A DNA stretch of 46,808 nucleotides from NCBI RefSeq assembly GCF_028686475.1, contig NZ_JAQUCA010000024.1, positions 1 to 46,808 of the forward strand, in the 5' to 3' direction. Origin of the DNA: Giesbergeria sp. Lineage in GTDB: Bacteria; Pseudomonadota; Gammaproteobacteria; Burkholderiales; Burkholderiaceae_C. The notes beneath the pieces are model-generated. The model searched no databases, was not told the DNA's origin, and saw only the letters and a list, made by a program, of their open reading frames with translations. This document shows, in pieces, positions 41,123 through 46,808 of this stretch (the stretch's first letter is position 1; each line of letters begins with the position of its first letter). The translations under genes were made by a program, and so were the position numbers.

Positions 41123-41289
41123 AGACCGCACACAGCCGCCAAAGCCAGGCCAAACGTGCATTGCGCCATGCCGATCTGCCCGAGTTTTTCTACCCCGGCC
41201 CACCGCCTGATGACCGGGATGAAGTGGATGCACCGGAACCATCCAAGAGCCAACCACAGCGCCCACAAAAGCAAGGAGATGCAGCATGA
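41119..41289 (+). CDS. Small hydrophilic protein
   Basis: A 56-residue protein overlapping both neighbours by ATGA. The N terminus is basic (HSRQSQAKRALRHADLPEFF) and the rest proline-rich and charged (YPGPPPDDRDEVDAPEPSKS). No family recognised; coupling shows it is part of the operon. Confidence 0.5.
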   Translation: MKTAHSRQSQAKRALRHADLPEFFYPGPPPDDRDEVDAPEPSKSQPQRPQKQGDAA

Positions 41290-41570
41290 GTACCAAATGG
41301 ACTAGAGCCAGCGCGCCACCAGCTCACATCGGTTGGTACGAGCGCCAATACCCGCTCATTCATGGACGCTACCAGCACCCTTGCCCATTCGATTTTTGGA
41401 ACGGCACCGCTTGGCTGGCTGGATTCCCCGACAAGCAAGGCGATGCCCTGCCCACTGGACACACAGTGCAGGCAGCAGCTGTCGCTAAAGACCAACACCT
41501 GCCGTGGCGCAACCTGCCCGGCCACCGGCACCATTTCAGCAAAGTGAAAGAAAGGGCCTCTCATGGCTAA
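41286..41570 (+). CDS. Unknown protein of the rightward operon
   Basis: A 94-residue protein overlapping both neighbours. It is aromatic and histidine-rich (AHIGWYERQYPLIHGRYQHP, then FDFWNGTAWLAG). Segments such as YPLIHG...FWNGTAW recall a small phage family with SH3-like strands, but the similarity is weak. Confidence 0.5.
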   Translation: MSTKWTRASAPPAHIGWYERQYPLIHGRYQHPCPFDFWNGTAWLAGFPDKQGDALPTGHTVQAAAVAKDQHLPWRNLPGHRHHFSKVKERASHG

Positions 41571-42096
41571 AGTTGTTAAGCGCAAGGGGCACCACCAGCG
41601 CCGCCACCGTGCTGCCTCGGCCATGCCCTACACCCTGATTGATGAAATGCAGGCCAGCGCCACTACGCCGGTACCAGAAGCGCACCGCATTCACCAACTC
41701 ACACAGATGTGGGAAGCGCTGGCCGCACTGGAGACGCAGCCATCGCCCCCGGCAGATGCTTGGCGCGTGTGCTCAGATGCCGTGAATCTGATGGAAACCC
41801 TAGTGGAGTGCGGGCCGTGGATGGACTGCCAAGGGCAACTGGTCGATGTGCTCGATGGCAGCGGCTTGCTGAAAGAGGCCATCGCAGCAATGGCCGGGCT
41901 GGTGTTGGCACCACAGCAGCAGGTGCCACCACCAGGCAGTCTGCACTGTGTACGCATGGTGCTGATTGATTATGCGGAGGCACTAGGGCGGCTTAACGAG
42001 CGCAGCGTGATTCGCTGCCATCGCATGACTGCTAAGCGGATTTTGGAAGTGCGCCGAGGGAAACGCCAGCCGGGGGATGTGGTGGTGGAGATTTGA
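41563..42096 (+). CDS. Last gene of the four-gene rightward operon
   Basis: A 177-residue mostly helical protein. It starts with a basic patch (MAKVVKRKGHHQRRHRAASA), followed by helices (HQLTQMWEALAALETQ, VNLMETLVECGPWM) and a C-terminal LGRLNERSVIRCHRMTAKRI. A relative of helical phage proteins of unknown role. Its stop codon lies at the edge of the first attC-like site, so the cassette array begins directly after this gene. Confidence 0.6.
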   Translation: MAKVVKRKGHHQRRHRAASAMPYTLIDEMQASATTPVPEAHRIHQLTQMWEALAALETQPSPPADAWRVCSDAVNLMETLVECGPWMDCQGQLVDVLDGSGLLKEAIAAMAGLVLAPQQQVPPPGSLHCVRMVLIDYAEALGRLNERSVIRCHRMTAKRILEVRRGKRQPGDVVVEI

Positions 42097-42151
42097 GCGT
42101 ACCGCCCAAGTTCACGGGCTGGCAACAGTCCCGTGCAACGGAACGTTAGAG
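42097..42151 (+). repeat. attC-like site 1
   Basis: From CGCCCAAGTTCACGGG through GTCCCGTGCAACGG this site is identical to site 4 over about 39 bp: inner stem CACGGG/CCCGTG, right core GTTAGAG at 42145-42151. The left core is degenerate (GCGTACC instead of RYYYAAC), so its left end was altered or marks the junction with phage DNA. Confidence 0.65.
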
Positions 42152-42168
42152 CAATCCAAGGATAAGAG

Positions 42169-42369
42169 ATGAGCGAGAGCGCAAAAAACGAGGCCATTGC
42201 TACTGGCAGGATGTACGTGGACTACGACCCAGTGCGCCACCTAAAGGAGCTGCAAGCGCGGATTGGCTACCGTGACGGTTACTGCATCTATTTGAGCAAA
42301 GAGTCGATGCAGCGGCTTGAAGATGTGATTGCATTCAACGAGGGCCGCGAACCGGCGAAATACCGCTAA
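42169..42369 (+). CDS. Cassette 1 protein, unknown
   Basis: A 66-residue protein from ATG 42169, 24 nt after the recombination point. MYVDYDPVRHLKELQARIGY and YCIYLSKESMQRLEDVIAF suggest a small alpha/beta fold. The TAA stop lies inside the left core of the next attC-like site, as is usual in gene cassettes. No family recognised. Confidence 0.65.
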   Translation: MSESAKNEAIATGRMYVDYDPVRHLKELQARIGYRDGYCIYLSKESMQRLEDVIAFNEGREPAKYR

Positions 42370-42421
42370 CGCCCATCAATCACCGGCTGCGTAGCAGTCC
42401 GCGTGCATTGCCGGGTTAGAA
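42364..42421 (+). repeat. attC-like site 2
   Basis: Left core CGCTAAC (42364-42370) and right core GTTAGAA (42415-42421) pair at CTAAC/GTTAG. Inside, CACCGGCTGC and GCAGTCCGCGTG form a stem with single bulged bases and a GTA loop. Extrahelical bases of this kind are what integron integrases read. Confidence 0.8.
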
Positions 42422-42443
42422 CACATACACAAGGAGCATTGAA

Positions 42444-42695
42444 ATGGCTGATGCGTTAGAACGAGACGGTGTAAGTGCAGTATGGCTTTGCTGCTTTTTA
42501 AGAGAAGCGCCAAGCGGAACTGTGGTTCGTGGCTACGAAGGGGAGTTTGCTGGAATGGTGGTCGAAATGCCCGCCGAGAACCCAGAATTCGAGGGTCAGA
42601 TGGTGGAGCTGGCCTACATTCACAACAACTGCCGTGTTGAGATTACTGATGCGGGGAAACGATGGCTCGATACTGAGCATGCATTTGAAATCTAA
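42444..42695 (+). CDS. Cassette 2 protein, unknown
   Basis: An 83-residue protein with AAGGAG before ATG 42444. Its C-terminal part (VVEMPAENPEFEGQMVELAY, HNNCRVEITDAGKRW) looks like a small beta-rich domain. The TAA stop is again in the left core of the following site. Function unknown. Confidence 0.65.
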   Translation: MADALERDGVSAVWLCCFLREAPSGTVVRGYEGEFAGMVVEMPAENPEFEGQMVELAYIHNNCRVEITDAGKRWLDTEHAFEI

Positions 42696-42745
42696 CGCCT
42701 GAATTCACGGGCGCGAAAGCGTCCCGTGCAATGAAACGGTTAGAC
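42690..42745 (+). repeat. attC-like site 3
   Basis: The clearest site. Left core ATCTAAC (42690-42696) fits RYYYAAC; right core GTTAGAC (42739-42745) fits GTTRRRY; TCTAAC and GTTAGA are perfect complements. The inner stem CACGGGCGC / GCGTCCCGTG has one extra base and a GAAA loop. Confidence 0.85.
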
Positions 42746-42768
42746 CTAAAAAATATGAAAGAAATACA

Positions 42769-43494
42769 ATGCAAATTGTGAGCTACGGCGGCGGAGTAAA
42801 TAGCACCGCTATGCTTATTGAAATGATGCGGCGCGGCGAATCATGCGCGGTAATTTTGTTTGCTGATACTGGCGGCGAGCGCCCTGAAACCTACTCCTAC
42901 ACCAAAATGTTCAGCGAGTGGCTGGTGGCGCGTGGCTACCCGGCGATTGTGAGTGTGCAGAACGACGGGATGCACCGGACGCTTGAAGTGGAGTGCTTGA
43001 CAAACAAGCGCCTGCCCTCAGTGGTTTTTGGCTACAAATCGTGCAGCGACAAGTACAAGCGCCGTCCGTTTGCAAAATGGCTCAAGTCGCAGTCGCTCGG
43101 CGACGACGTGACTGTGTGTATTGGCTTTGACGCAGACGAGCCGCACCGCGCTGCCCGGGGCGCTGCCAGCGCTGACCCTTACGCTAAACGATATCCGCTC
43201 ATTGAATGGGACATGGGTCGCGATGAGTGCCTTGACACTATCCGGGCGGCTGGCCTGCCAACACCTGGTAAGAGCGCATGTTTTTTCTGCCCGAACAGCA
43301 AAGTGCATGAAATTTTGAGCCTACCGCAGCCCCTGATCGACCGGGCGCTGGCGATTGAGTCGAACGCCGAACTGACGGTGATAGCTGGACTTGGGCGTAG
43401 CTGGAGGTGGGCAGACTTAATCCGCGCAGACAAGGCGCAGATGGGACTTTTCCATCGCTCAGAAGATGTGCCATGCGGTTGCTACGATGGCTAA
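42769..43494 (+). CDS. Cassette 3: PP-loop ATPase, PAPS-reductase-like
   Basis: A 241-residue protein. Residues 4-12 (VSYGGGVNS) are the PP-loop that binds ATP pyrophosphate, FADTGGERPETYSY is the conserved second segment, and the family's Cys residues appear in GYKSCSDKYKRRPF, SACFFCPNSK and the C-terminal CGCYDG. It belongs to the PAPS reductase/DndC-like group that also occurs in phages. The Cys cluster (CxxC plus CxC) suggests metal or Fe-S binding. The substrate cannot be told from sequence. Stop TAA lies in attC-like site 4. Confidence 0.8.
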   Translation: MQIVSYGGGVNSTAMLIEMMRRGESCAVILFADTGGERPETYSYTKMFSEWLVARGYPAIVSVQNDGMHRTLEVECLTNKRLPSVVFGYKSCSDKYKRRPFAKWLKSQSLGDDVTVCIGFDADEPHRAARGAASADPYAKRYPLIEWDMGRDECLDTIRAAGLPTPGKSACFFCPNSKVHEILSLPQPLIDRALAIESNAELTVIAGLGRSWRWADLIRADKAQMGLFHRSEDVPCGCYDG

Positions 43495-43543
43495 CGCCCA
43501 AGTTCACGGGCTGGCAACAGTCCCGTGCAACGGTGGGTTAGAA
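43489..43543 (+). repeat. attC-like site 4
   Basis: Left core GGCTAAC (43489-43495), right core GTTAGAA (43537-43543), inner stem CACGGG/CCCGTG with extra bases. Nearly identical to site 1 over its whole middle, although the genes next to the two sites are unrelated. Confidence 0.85.
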
Positions 43544-43569
43544 CAATCCATAAACCAACAAACAACGCT

Positions 43570-43782
43570 ATGACCAAACAAGAATTACTGCGCCTAGTGC
43601 GCCTGCTGTCAGCAATTGAATCTTGGGGGCTTTCGCAAGAAAAGCGAATGCCTGATTATCTACACGACGATTTGAGCGCAACAATAGATGCTGTTGGGCA
43701 AGCATTGCTTGGGCCTGACTTGTCATCTAACGCCGCATTCAGCGGCTTGTCCGCTGCAATGATTTGTTATGCATTTAGCTAA
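43570..43782 (+). CDS. Cassette 4 small protein, C terminus encoded by attC
   Basis: A 70-residue protein (MTKQELLRLVRLLSAIESWG, LHDDLSATIDAVGQALLGPD). Its last 19 residues or so are encoded by the attC-like site 5 and the first bases of the next cassette, because no stop lies in frame within the core. Only the first 50 residues belong to the cassette proper. No ribosome-binding site stands out; function unknown. Confidence 0.55.
   Translation: MTKQELLRLVRLLSAIESWGLSQEKRMPDYLHDDLSATIDAVGQALLGPDLSSNAAFSGLSAAMICYAFS
43725..43772 (+). repeat. attC-like site 5
   Basis: Left core ATCTAAC (43725-43731), right core GTTATGC (43766-43772), perfect inner stem CAGCGG / CCGCTG with loop CTTGT. It is short for an attC but keeps core and stem order. 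Confidence 0.75.
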
Positions 43783-44332
43783 TTTGTCCAATAGGAACAC
43801 CTAAATTATTGGCAAGCCGAACAAACGTATCTTCTGTAATGCTGGATATTAAGTTGCTCACGGCCTGAAACTCATCTTCTTTCCAAAGCTCGATTTTCAA
43901 TAGCATAGGCTCAGCAGCTTCATCTGATAGCTGGATACCCAAATCTTCAATGAGCTTTTGTTCTAGCTTTTCTCCTCCGTGCGGGCGATACATCATATAG
44001 TCACGTCCATGCGACACATGAGCATGCGCTATCATGTTTCTTAGATGATGTATTTTTGTAATTCTACCAACTTCTTCAGGGCTCAACTCCTCTGAAAATA
44101 TCTCTACAAACTCATTTTTTACAGAGCCAAACTGCTTTTCCCAATACTTGCATCTTTTTTTCAGATAGTCTTTTGGAACTATTTTTGGTGTTGCCACAAA
44201 CTTTCTCTTAAGATCAGGATATTTTTTCGCAATGATCAAGTCAGCCATGGTTCCCTGAACATTCGCTGTGTACATAAATATAAGGCCAGTACTGAGCATG
44301 TTTTGTATTGGCGTGGGTAGCGCTTTAATCAT
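43775..44332 (-). CDS. Cassette 5: HEPN-domain protein in reverse orientation
   Basis: A 185-residue protein (191 from an upstream ATG at 44350); ATG 44332 is preferred because AAGGA lies 8 nt upstream. It is helical, and HHLRNMIAHAHV carries the R-N-x3-H motif of HEPN ribonucleases. Such proteins are common effectors of toxin-antitoxin and defence modules. The gene is more AT-rich than the phage genes and reads against the rest of the array. Its stop codon directly abuts the cassette border. Confidence 0.7.
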   Translation of the reverse strand: MIKALPTPIQNMLSTGLIFMYTANVQGTMADLIIAKKYPDLKRKFVATPKIVPKDYLKKRCKYWEKQFGSVKNEFVEIFSEELSPEEVGRITKIHHLRNMIAHAHVSHGRDYMMYRPHGGEKLEQKLIEDLGIQLSDEAAEPMLLKIELWKEDEFQAVSNLISSITEDTFVRLANNLGVPIGQIS

Positions 44333-44348
44333 TGCAAATTCCTTTTTC

Positions 44349-44400
44349 ATGCATAACGCTGATTAGACGACAAGCCAACACCATGCCAGCGCCGTCTAAA
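44349..44400 (+). repeat. attC-like site 6, right end of array (incomplete)
   Basis: The left core region ATGCATAAC (44349-44357) is the exact complement of GTTATGCAT at the start of cassette 5 (43766-43774), as expected when a cassette integrates. Further right, TTAGACG (44363-44369) and CGTCTAA (44393-44399) form a stem, but no GTT core follows, so the site's right half is lost or diverged. Confidence 0.55.
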
Positions 44401-44453
44401 CGAACATCCTACACGCAAAAGCTGCTTAGCCAAACCTAAAAAACACCCCCACC

Positions 44454-44477
44454 AGCCCGCCCCAAGCGGGCTTTTTT
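44454..44477 (+). terminator. Intrinsic terminator right of the cassette array
   Basis: AGCCCGC, CCCAA loop, GCGGGCT and six T. It closes the cassette region for transcripts that are not antiterminated. Confidence 0.85.
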
Positions 44478-44489
44478 ACGCCCAAACAC

Positions 44490-44885
44490 ATGCCAACAAC
44501 CACCACAAAACCCATTGCCCACTGCGCCGGAATTTACCTAGCTGGCGGCCCACGCCTAGACCCGCAATGTCTGGAATGCCAACGCCGCTGCACACCAATA
44601 CCAGCGCGTGGGGAATGGATTGCGCCGCCCGAGTTTGAGCAGCATTGCCCCGAGCGCATTGTTACAGCAGCAAGGCTGGACGGGAGCAAGCCTTGTCTTG
44701 AACTGCACTACCGACCGGCCAAATTTGGCCGGTATTTCCATGCAGCAGCCACCCCCCAGCGGGTGGCTTTTTTTTGCCCTTTGCCGGATAAGGCTTTGGG
44801 GATTTGCACCCCGACACGGTACTTAAAGAAGAAGAAAGCAGTACGCAAGCCGTGCCAGACTTGCGTACCCACGCCCTTACGGTAA
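44490..44885 (+). CDS. Cysteine-rich ORF interrupted by palindrome and terminator
   Basis: A 131-codon frame. The first 75 residues look like a small phage zinc protein (HCAGIYLAGGPRLDPQCLEC, RRCTPIPARGEWIAPPEF). From about residue 75 on, the DNA contains a perfect 20-bp palindrome (44714-44733), a full intrinsic terminator (44747-44774) and a 9-bp hairpin (44841-44868), and protein quality falls. The real gene may have lost its stop, or the ORF may be read only by antiterminated RNA polymerase. Confidence 0.4.
   Translation: MPTTTTKPIAHCAGIYLAGGPRLDPQCLECQRRCTPIPARGEWIAPPEFEQHCPERIVTAARLDGSKPCLELHYRPAKFGRYFHAAATPQRVAFFCPLPDKALGICTPTRYLKKKKAVRKPCQTCVPTPLR
44747..44774 (+). terminator. Terminator inside the cysteine-rich ORF
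   Basis: AGCCACCC, six-base loop, GGGTGGCT and seven T. The preceding palindrome ACCGGCCAAATTTGGCCGGT (44714-44733) may be a protein-binding site. Confidence 0.75.
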
Positions 44886-45789
44886 CGTGGCCCCCGATAC
44901 CGCCGCCAAAGGCTCAGTCGCATCGGAACGGCGCTCTACGCGAGCAGCGTGCGCTAATTCGGCAGCCCTTGGGCCACCACGGAGCGCAAACCCCGTCTTT
45001 AACCATCTACCTACGCTGGGCCAAAGGTGGTAATTCACCAAAACCCACGCGCACTGGCCGCCACACCAGCAGATATTTCCTTTCGTTTTGGCCTTTTTAT
45101 ATGCTCCATCAGCACTCTAGAAATTGCTCAAAATTTCAGCAAATCAACAATAAAAACCCCTCTCTTTTTCAATCTGTGTCCCTCTCTGTGGAAAATCAAC
45201 TTAGTTAAGCTATTGATTCCATTTGAGTTGTGGGTCGTTTTTTTGACACTCTGTGTTTGTCTGTTGAGAATCGACTGGGACTAAAAAACCCTCAGTGGCC
45301 GCAGAGGAAAAAAACCAAGGCATTGCTACGCTGGCCAAACTTGGAAAGACAGTGGTGGTGGTTGGAGGTTTCGTGCGCCCAAGAAAAAGCGCCAGCCTGC
45401 CAGCAGGGACGGGCTTGTTTGCATGTGGCCCAACAAAAAAGCTGCGCCCAGTTCTAATCTAGCCGCGAAGGCCTCTATGACATTTCCGCAAAAGCGGCAT
45501 CAAGTGCTGTTGATGATAGCGCCGCACTTGCGAGCTGTATAACTCCCTTGGGCCAAATAAAATTTTCCAAAAAATGGAACGTTTTGCGGCAGGCGGCGCT
45601 AAATTTCCTAGCGGATTGCTACGGCGTTCCAACCAAAGAAACCTAGTGCCCAATTTTTGGTTTTCTTACCAAACTTGGGGCATCGTTTTCTAAAAATGGA
45701 GATTCTTCTATGCAAACCTGTTTTCTTTGCGGCCCATGCAGCAGCGCCGCCTTGGCAAAAAAGGCGGCTTTTTGTTGGGCAGAAGGGCT
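44886..45789. other. Stretch without a convincing gene
   Basis: About 900 bp in which I find no well-supported gene. It includes an AT-rich part (about 45090-45290), an imperfect duplication around CTGTGGAAAATCAACT (45184 onward) and CTGTTGAGAATCGACT (45260 onward), and a plus-strand terminator GCCGCCTT / AAGGCGGC with five T at 45746-45773. It could hold control sites or a plasmid origin, but no iteron set or DnaA box is clear. Confidence 0.4.
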
Positions 45790-46704
45790 TTATGCCAGCG
45801 TTGGCGAGTCGCGAGAGCGTGCTTGGCTATGAGCCAGCACTTTCTGCACCCAACCAATCTGCTGCACAGTGCGCTGGGCCTGTGGGCGATAAGGTACCAA
45901 GTGCTTGATACGCACCTCTTGTGCCTTGGGTTTTTTGACAACTTTGGGCAGAGCTACGGCCCAGAGCAAAGCACCCATCACTTCCAATGCGATGGACTGC
46001 ATGACCGAAGTGATGGTGGCCACGGTATCGGCGTCAATGCCGAGCAAGCGTGCAATCGAGGCATCCACGGCATTGACACCGGCTTTGGCTACTTTGGCGC
46101 TATGGGCTGCTACTGCTGTGGACAGACTGGAACGCAAGTCTTCAGCACGTAAGGCTTGGGCGCGTTCATCTTGCAACGCACCGACCTTAGCTTGGGCAAT
46201 ATCCAGCGCAGCTGCAGCAGAGGTGCAACGTGCGCCTTCCTTGGCTTGGCAACGCTCCAATGCTGCTGTCGCCTTTGCAACTGTTACCTGTGCGTTTGCC
46301 AGGTCAGCAGACACCAATGGCAGACCACGGGCAGCAATCAAGCTTAGCTCTTGCTCATAGCGCAGCACTTCGGGCGAAGGCGGTACTTCAGCCTGCCGCT
46401 GCTGGCCCATGTGGCGTTTTTCGCTATCAAAGAAATAGGCATGGTTGTAAAGCGTCACCAGTACGCAGACGGCAAATACACCTTGGCCAATGCGGCTACC
46501 ACGGGCCAATGCGGGTAGCAAATGGCTACCAACCACCATGACCAATGCCAGCGCTACGAACATGACAGCCCCGGCAAGGCTGATAGAACGCTCCATTGCC
46601 GACATAGCAGCCATACCAGCACACACTAAAGTCACCACACTGGCCAACCCCCCGGCAATCCAGCGGGTAGTGGTAGGAATATGGTATTCAGAGGTTAAAC
46701 GCAT
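45790..46704 (-). CDS. Membrane protein with coiled-coil domain, unknown
   Basis: A 304-residue protein. Three to four hydrophobic spans occupy residues about 13-90 (WIAGGLASVVTLVCAGMAA, GAVMFVALALVMVVGSHLL, IGQGVFAVCVLVTLYNHAYF). Then comes a helical, coiled-coil-like domain with a Cys pair (ERCQAKEGARC), one more span near 235-257 (MQSIALEVMGALLWAVALP) and a basic C-terminal tail. Its start overlaps the upstream gene by 10 bp. I do not recognise a family; a plasmid or phage membrane function is likely from context. Confidence 0.6.
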   Translation of the reverse strand: MRLTSEYHIPTTTRWIAGGLASVVTLVCAGMAAMSAMERSISLAGAVMFVALALVMVVGSHLLPALARGSRIGQGVFAVCVLVTLYNHAYFFDSEKRHMGQQRQAEVPPSPEVLRYEQELSLIAARGLPLVSADLANAQVTVAKATAALERCQAKEGARCTSAAAALDIAQAKVGALQDERAQALRAEDLRSSLSTAVAAHSAKVAKAGVNAVDASIARLLGIDADTVATITSVMQSIALEVMGALLWAVALPKVVKKPKAQEVRIKHLVPYRPQAQRTVQQIGWVQKVLAHSQARSRDSPTLA

Positions 46705-46808
46705 GGCACGGCTCCCAAGGTTCCATCGGTACCATCATGTTCTTGCCAAGTCCAAATTTTGAGCGCACCCATAGCCTTATCCAAAGCATAGGGCTTGACG
46801 TGTTTACC
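46695..46808 (-). CDS. C-terminal end of an upstream gene (truncated by window edge)
   Basis: The last 37 codons of a minus-strand gene (KHVKPYALDKAMGALKIWTW onward, ending VPCV) are open from the right edge to TAA at 46697-46695. The stop overlaps the start of the membrane protein gene, so the two are coupled. Too short to identify. Confidence 0.5.
   Translation of the reverse strand, partial: GKHVKPYALDKAMGALKIWTWQEHDGTDGTLGAVPCV

Noticed and set aside
45295-45462. 55-codon GTG-started frame with a plausible N terminus (VAAEEKNQGIATLAKLGKTV)
   Set aside because: No ribosome-binding site, no ATG and no recognisable family; left as part of the unexplained stretch.
45710-45832. 40-residue plus-strand ORF with CxxCxxC after a GGAGA
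   Set aside because: An intrinsic terminator lies inside it and it overlaps the end of the opposite membrane protein gene.
1-46808. tRNA genes, CRISPR arrays, rRNA
   Set aside because: No cloverleaf-like sequence, regularly spaced repeat array or rRNA segment was noticed on reading; a tRNAscan or CRISPR search was not possible.
1-46808. General stop-codon recoding suggested by the amber codon in the tail gene
   Set aside because: All other large late genes are open without internal TAG codons.

Overview
The window looks like most of the genome of a temperate, lambda-type siphophage, probably carried as a phage-plasmid or prophage in a betaproteobacterium of the Burkholderiales/Comamonadaceae kind. 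That host guess rests on moderately high GC, gene style and attC style, not on a database search. Late genes run on the minus strand, so the map reads right to left.

Layout, left to right. 1-1.5 kb: a truncated helix-turn-helix gene, a KfrA-type plasmid DNA-binding protein and dense small regulatory repeats. 1.5-3.1 kb: lysis cassette (holin-like, SAR endolysin, 22-residue linker peptide, Rz, Rz1). 3.1-16.9 kb: tail tip, tape measure and tail tube; one tail gene carries an in-frame amber codon. 16.9-21.9 kb: lambda-order head genes (FII-like, E, D, C/Nu3, B, W). 21.9-25.2 kb: accessory DNA lodged between the W and A homologues: a 593-bp Tn3-family miniature element with perfect target duplication and a decayed resolvase, a C4/Icd-like remnant, and a ParD-like/zeta-type toxin-antitoxin module between 16-bp direct repeats. 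25.2-28.1 kb: Mor-like regulator and both terminase subunits. 28.2-35.4 kb: replication (DnaB helicase, lambda O-like initiator with iteron-like repeats inside the gene) and early genes, including CII-like and Cro-like regulators.

35.4-36.3 kb is an immunity region arranged as a mirror image of lambda: cro leftward, cI rightward, and operator sites of the form TTACC-N4-GGTAA on both sides of cI. The rightward early transcript starts at the second operator cluster and meets a consensus boxA, an 11-bp hairpin and a terminator. It then runs through accessory genes separated by four further intrinsic terminators, an arrangement that calls for antitermination. These genes include an HNH nuclease (opposite strand), a probable ADP-ribosyltransferase-fold toxin pair, a SLATT-like membrane protein (opposite strand) and a coupled four-gene phage operon.

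The most unusual part is 42.1-44.4 kb. Five short genes are separated by integron attC-like recombination sites, with no integron integrase in view. The array contains a PP-loop (PAPS-reductase-like) enzyme, a HEPN-domain protein in reverse orientation and three unknown small proteins. It looks like an integron cassette array captured in the early operon of a phage, where the phage early promoter plus antitermination could replace the integron promoter. The right end (44.5-46.8 kb) has a cysteine-rich ORF interrupted by a terminator, about 900 bp without a convincing gene, and a membrane/coiled-coil protein of unknown role. No integrase, ParA/ParB, tRNA or CRISPR was seen in the window.
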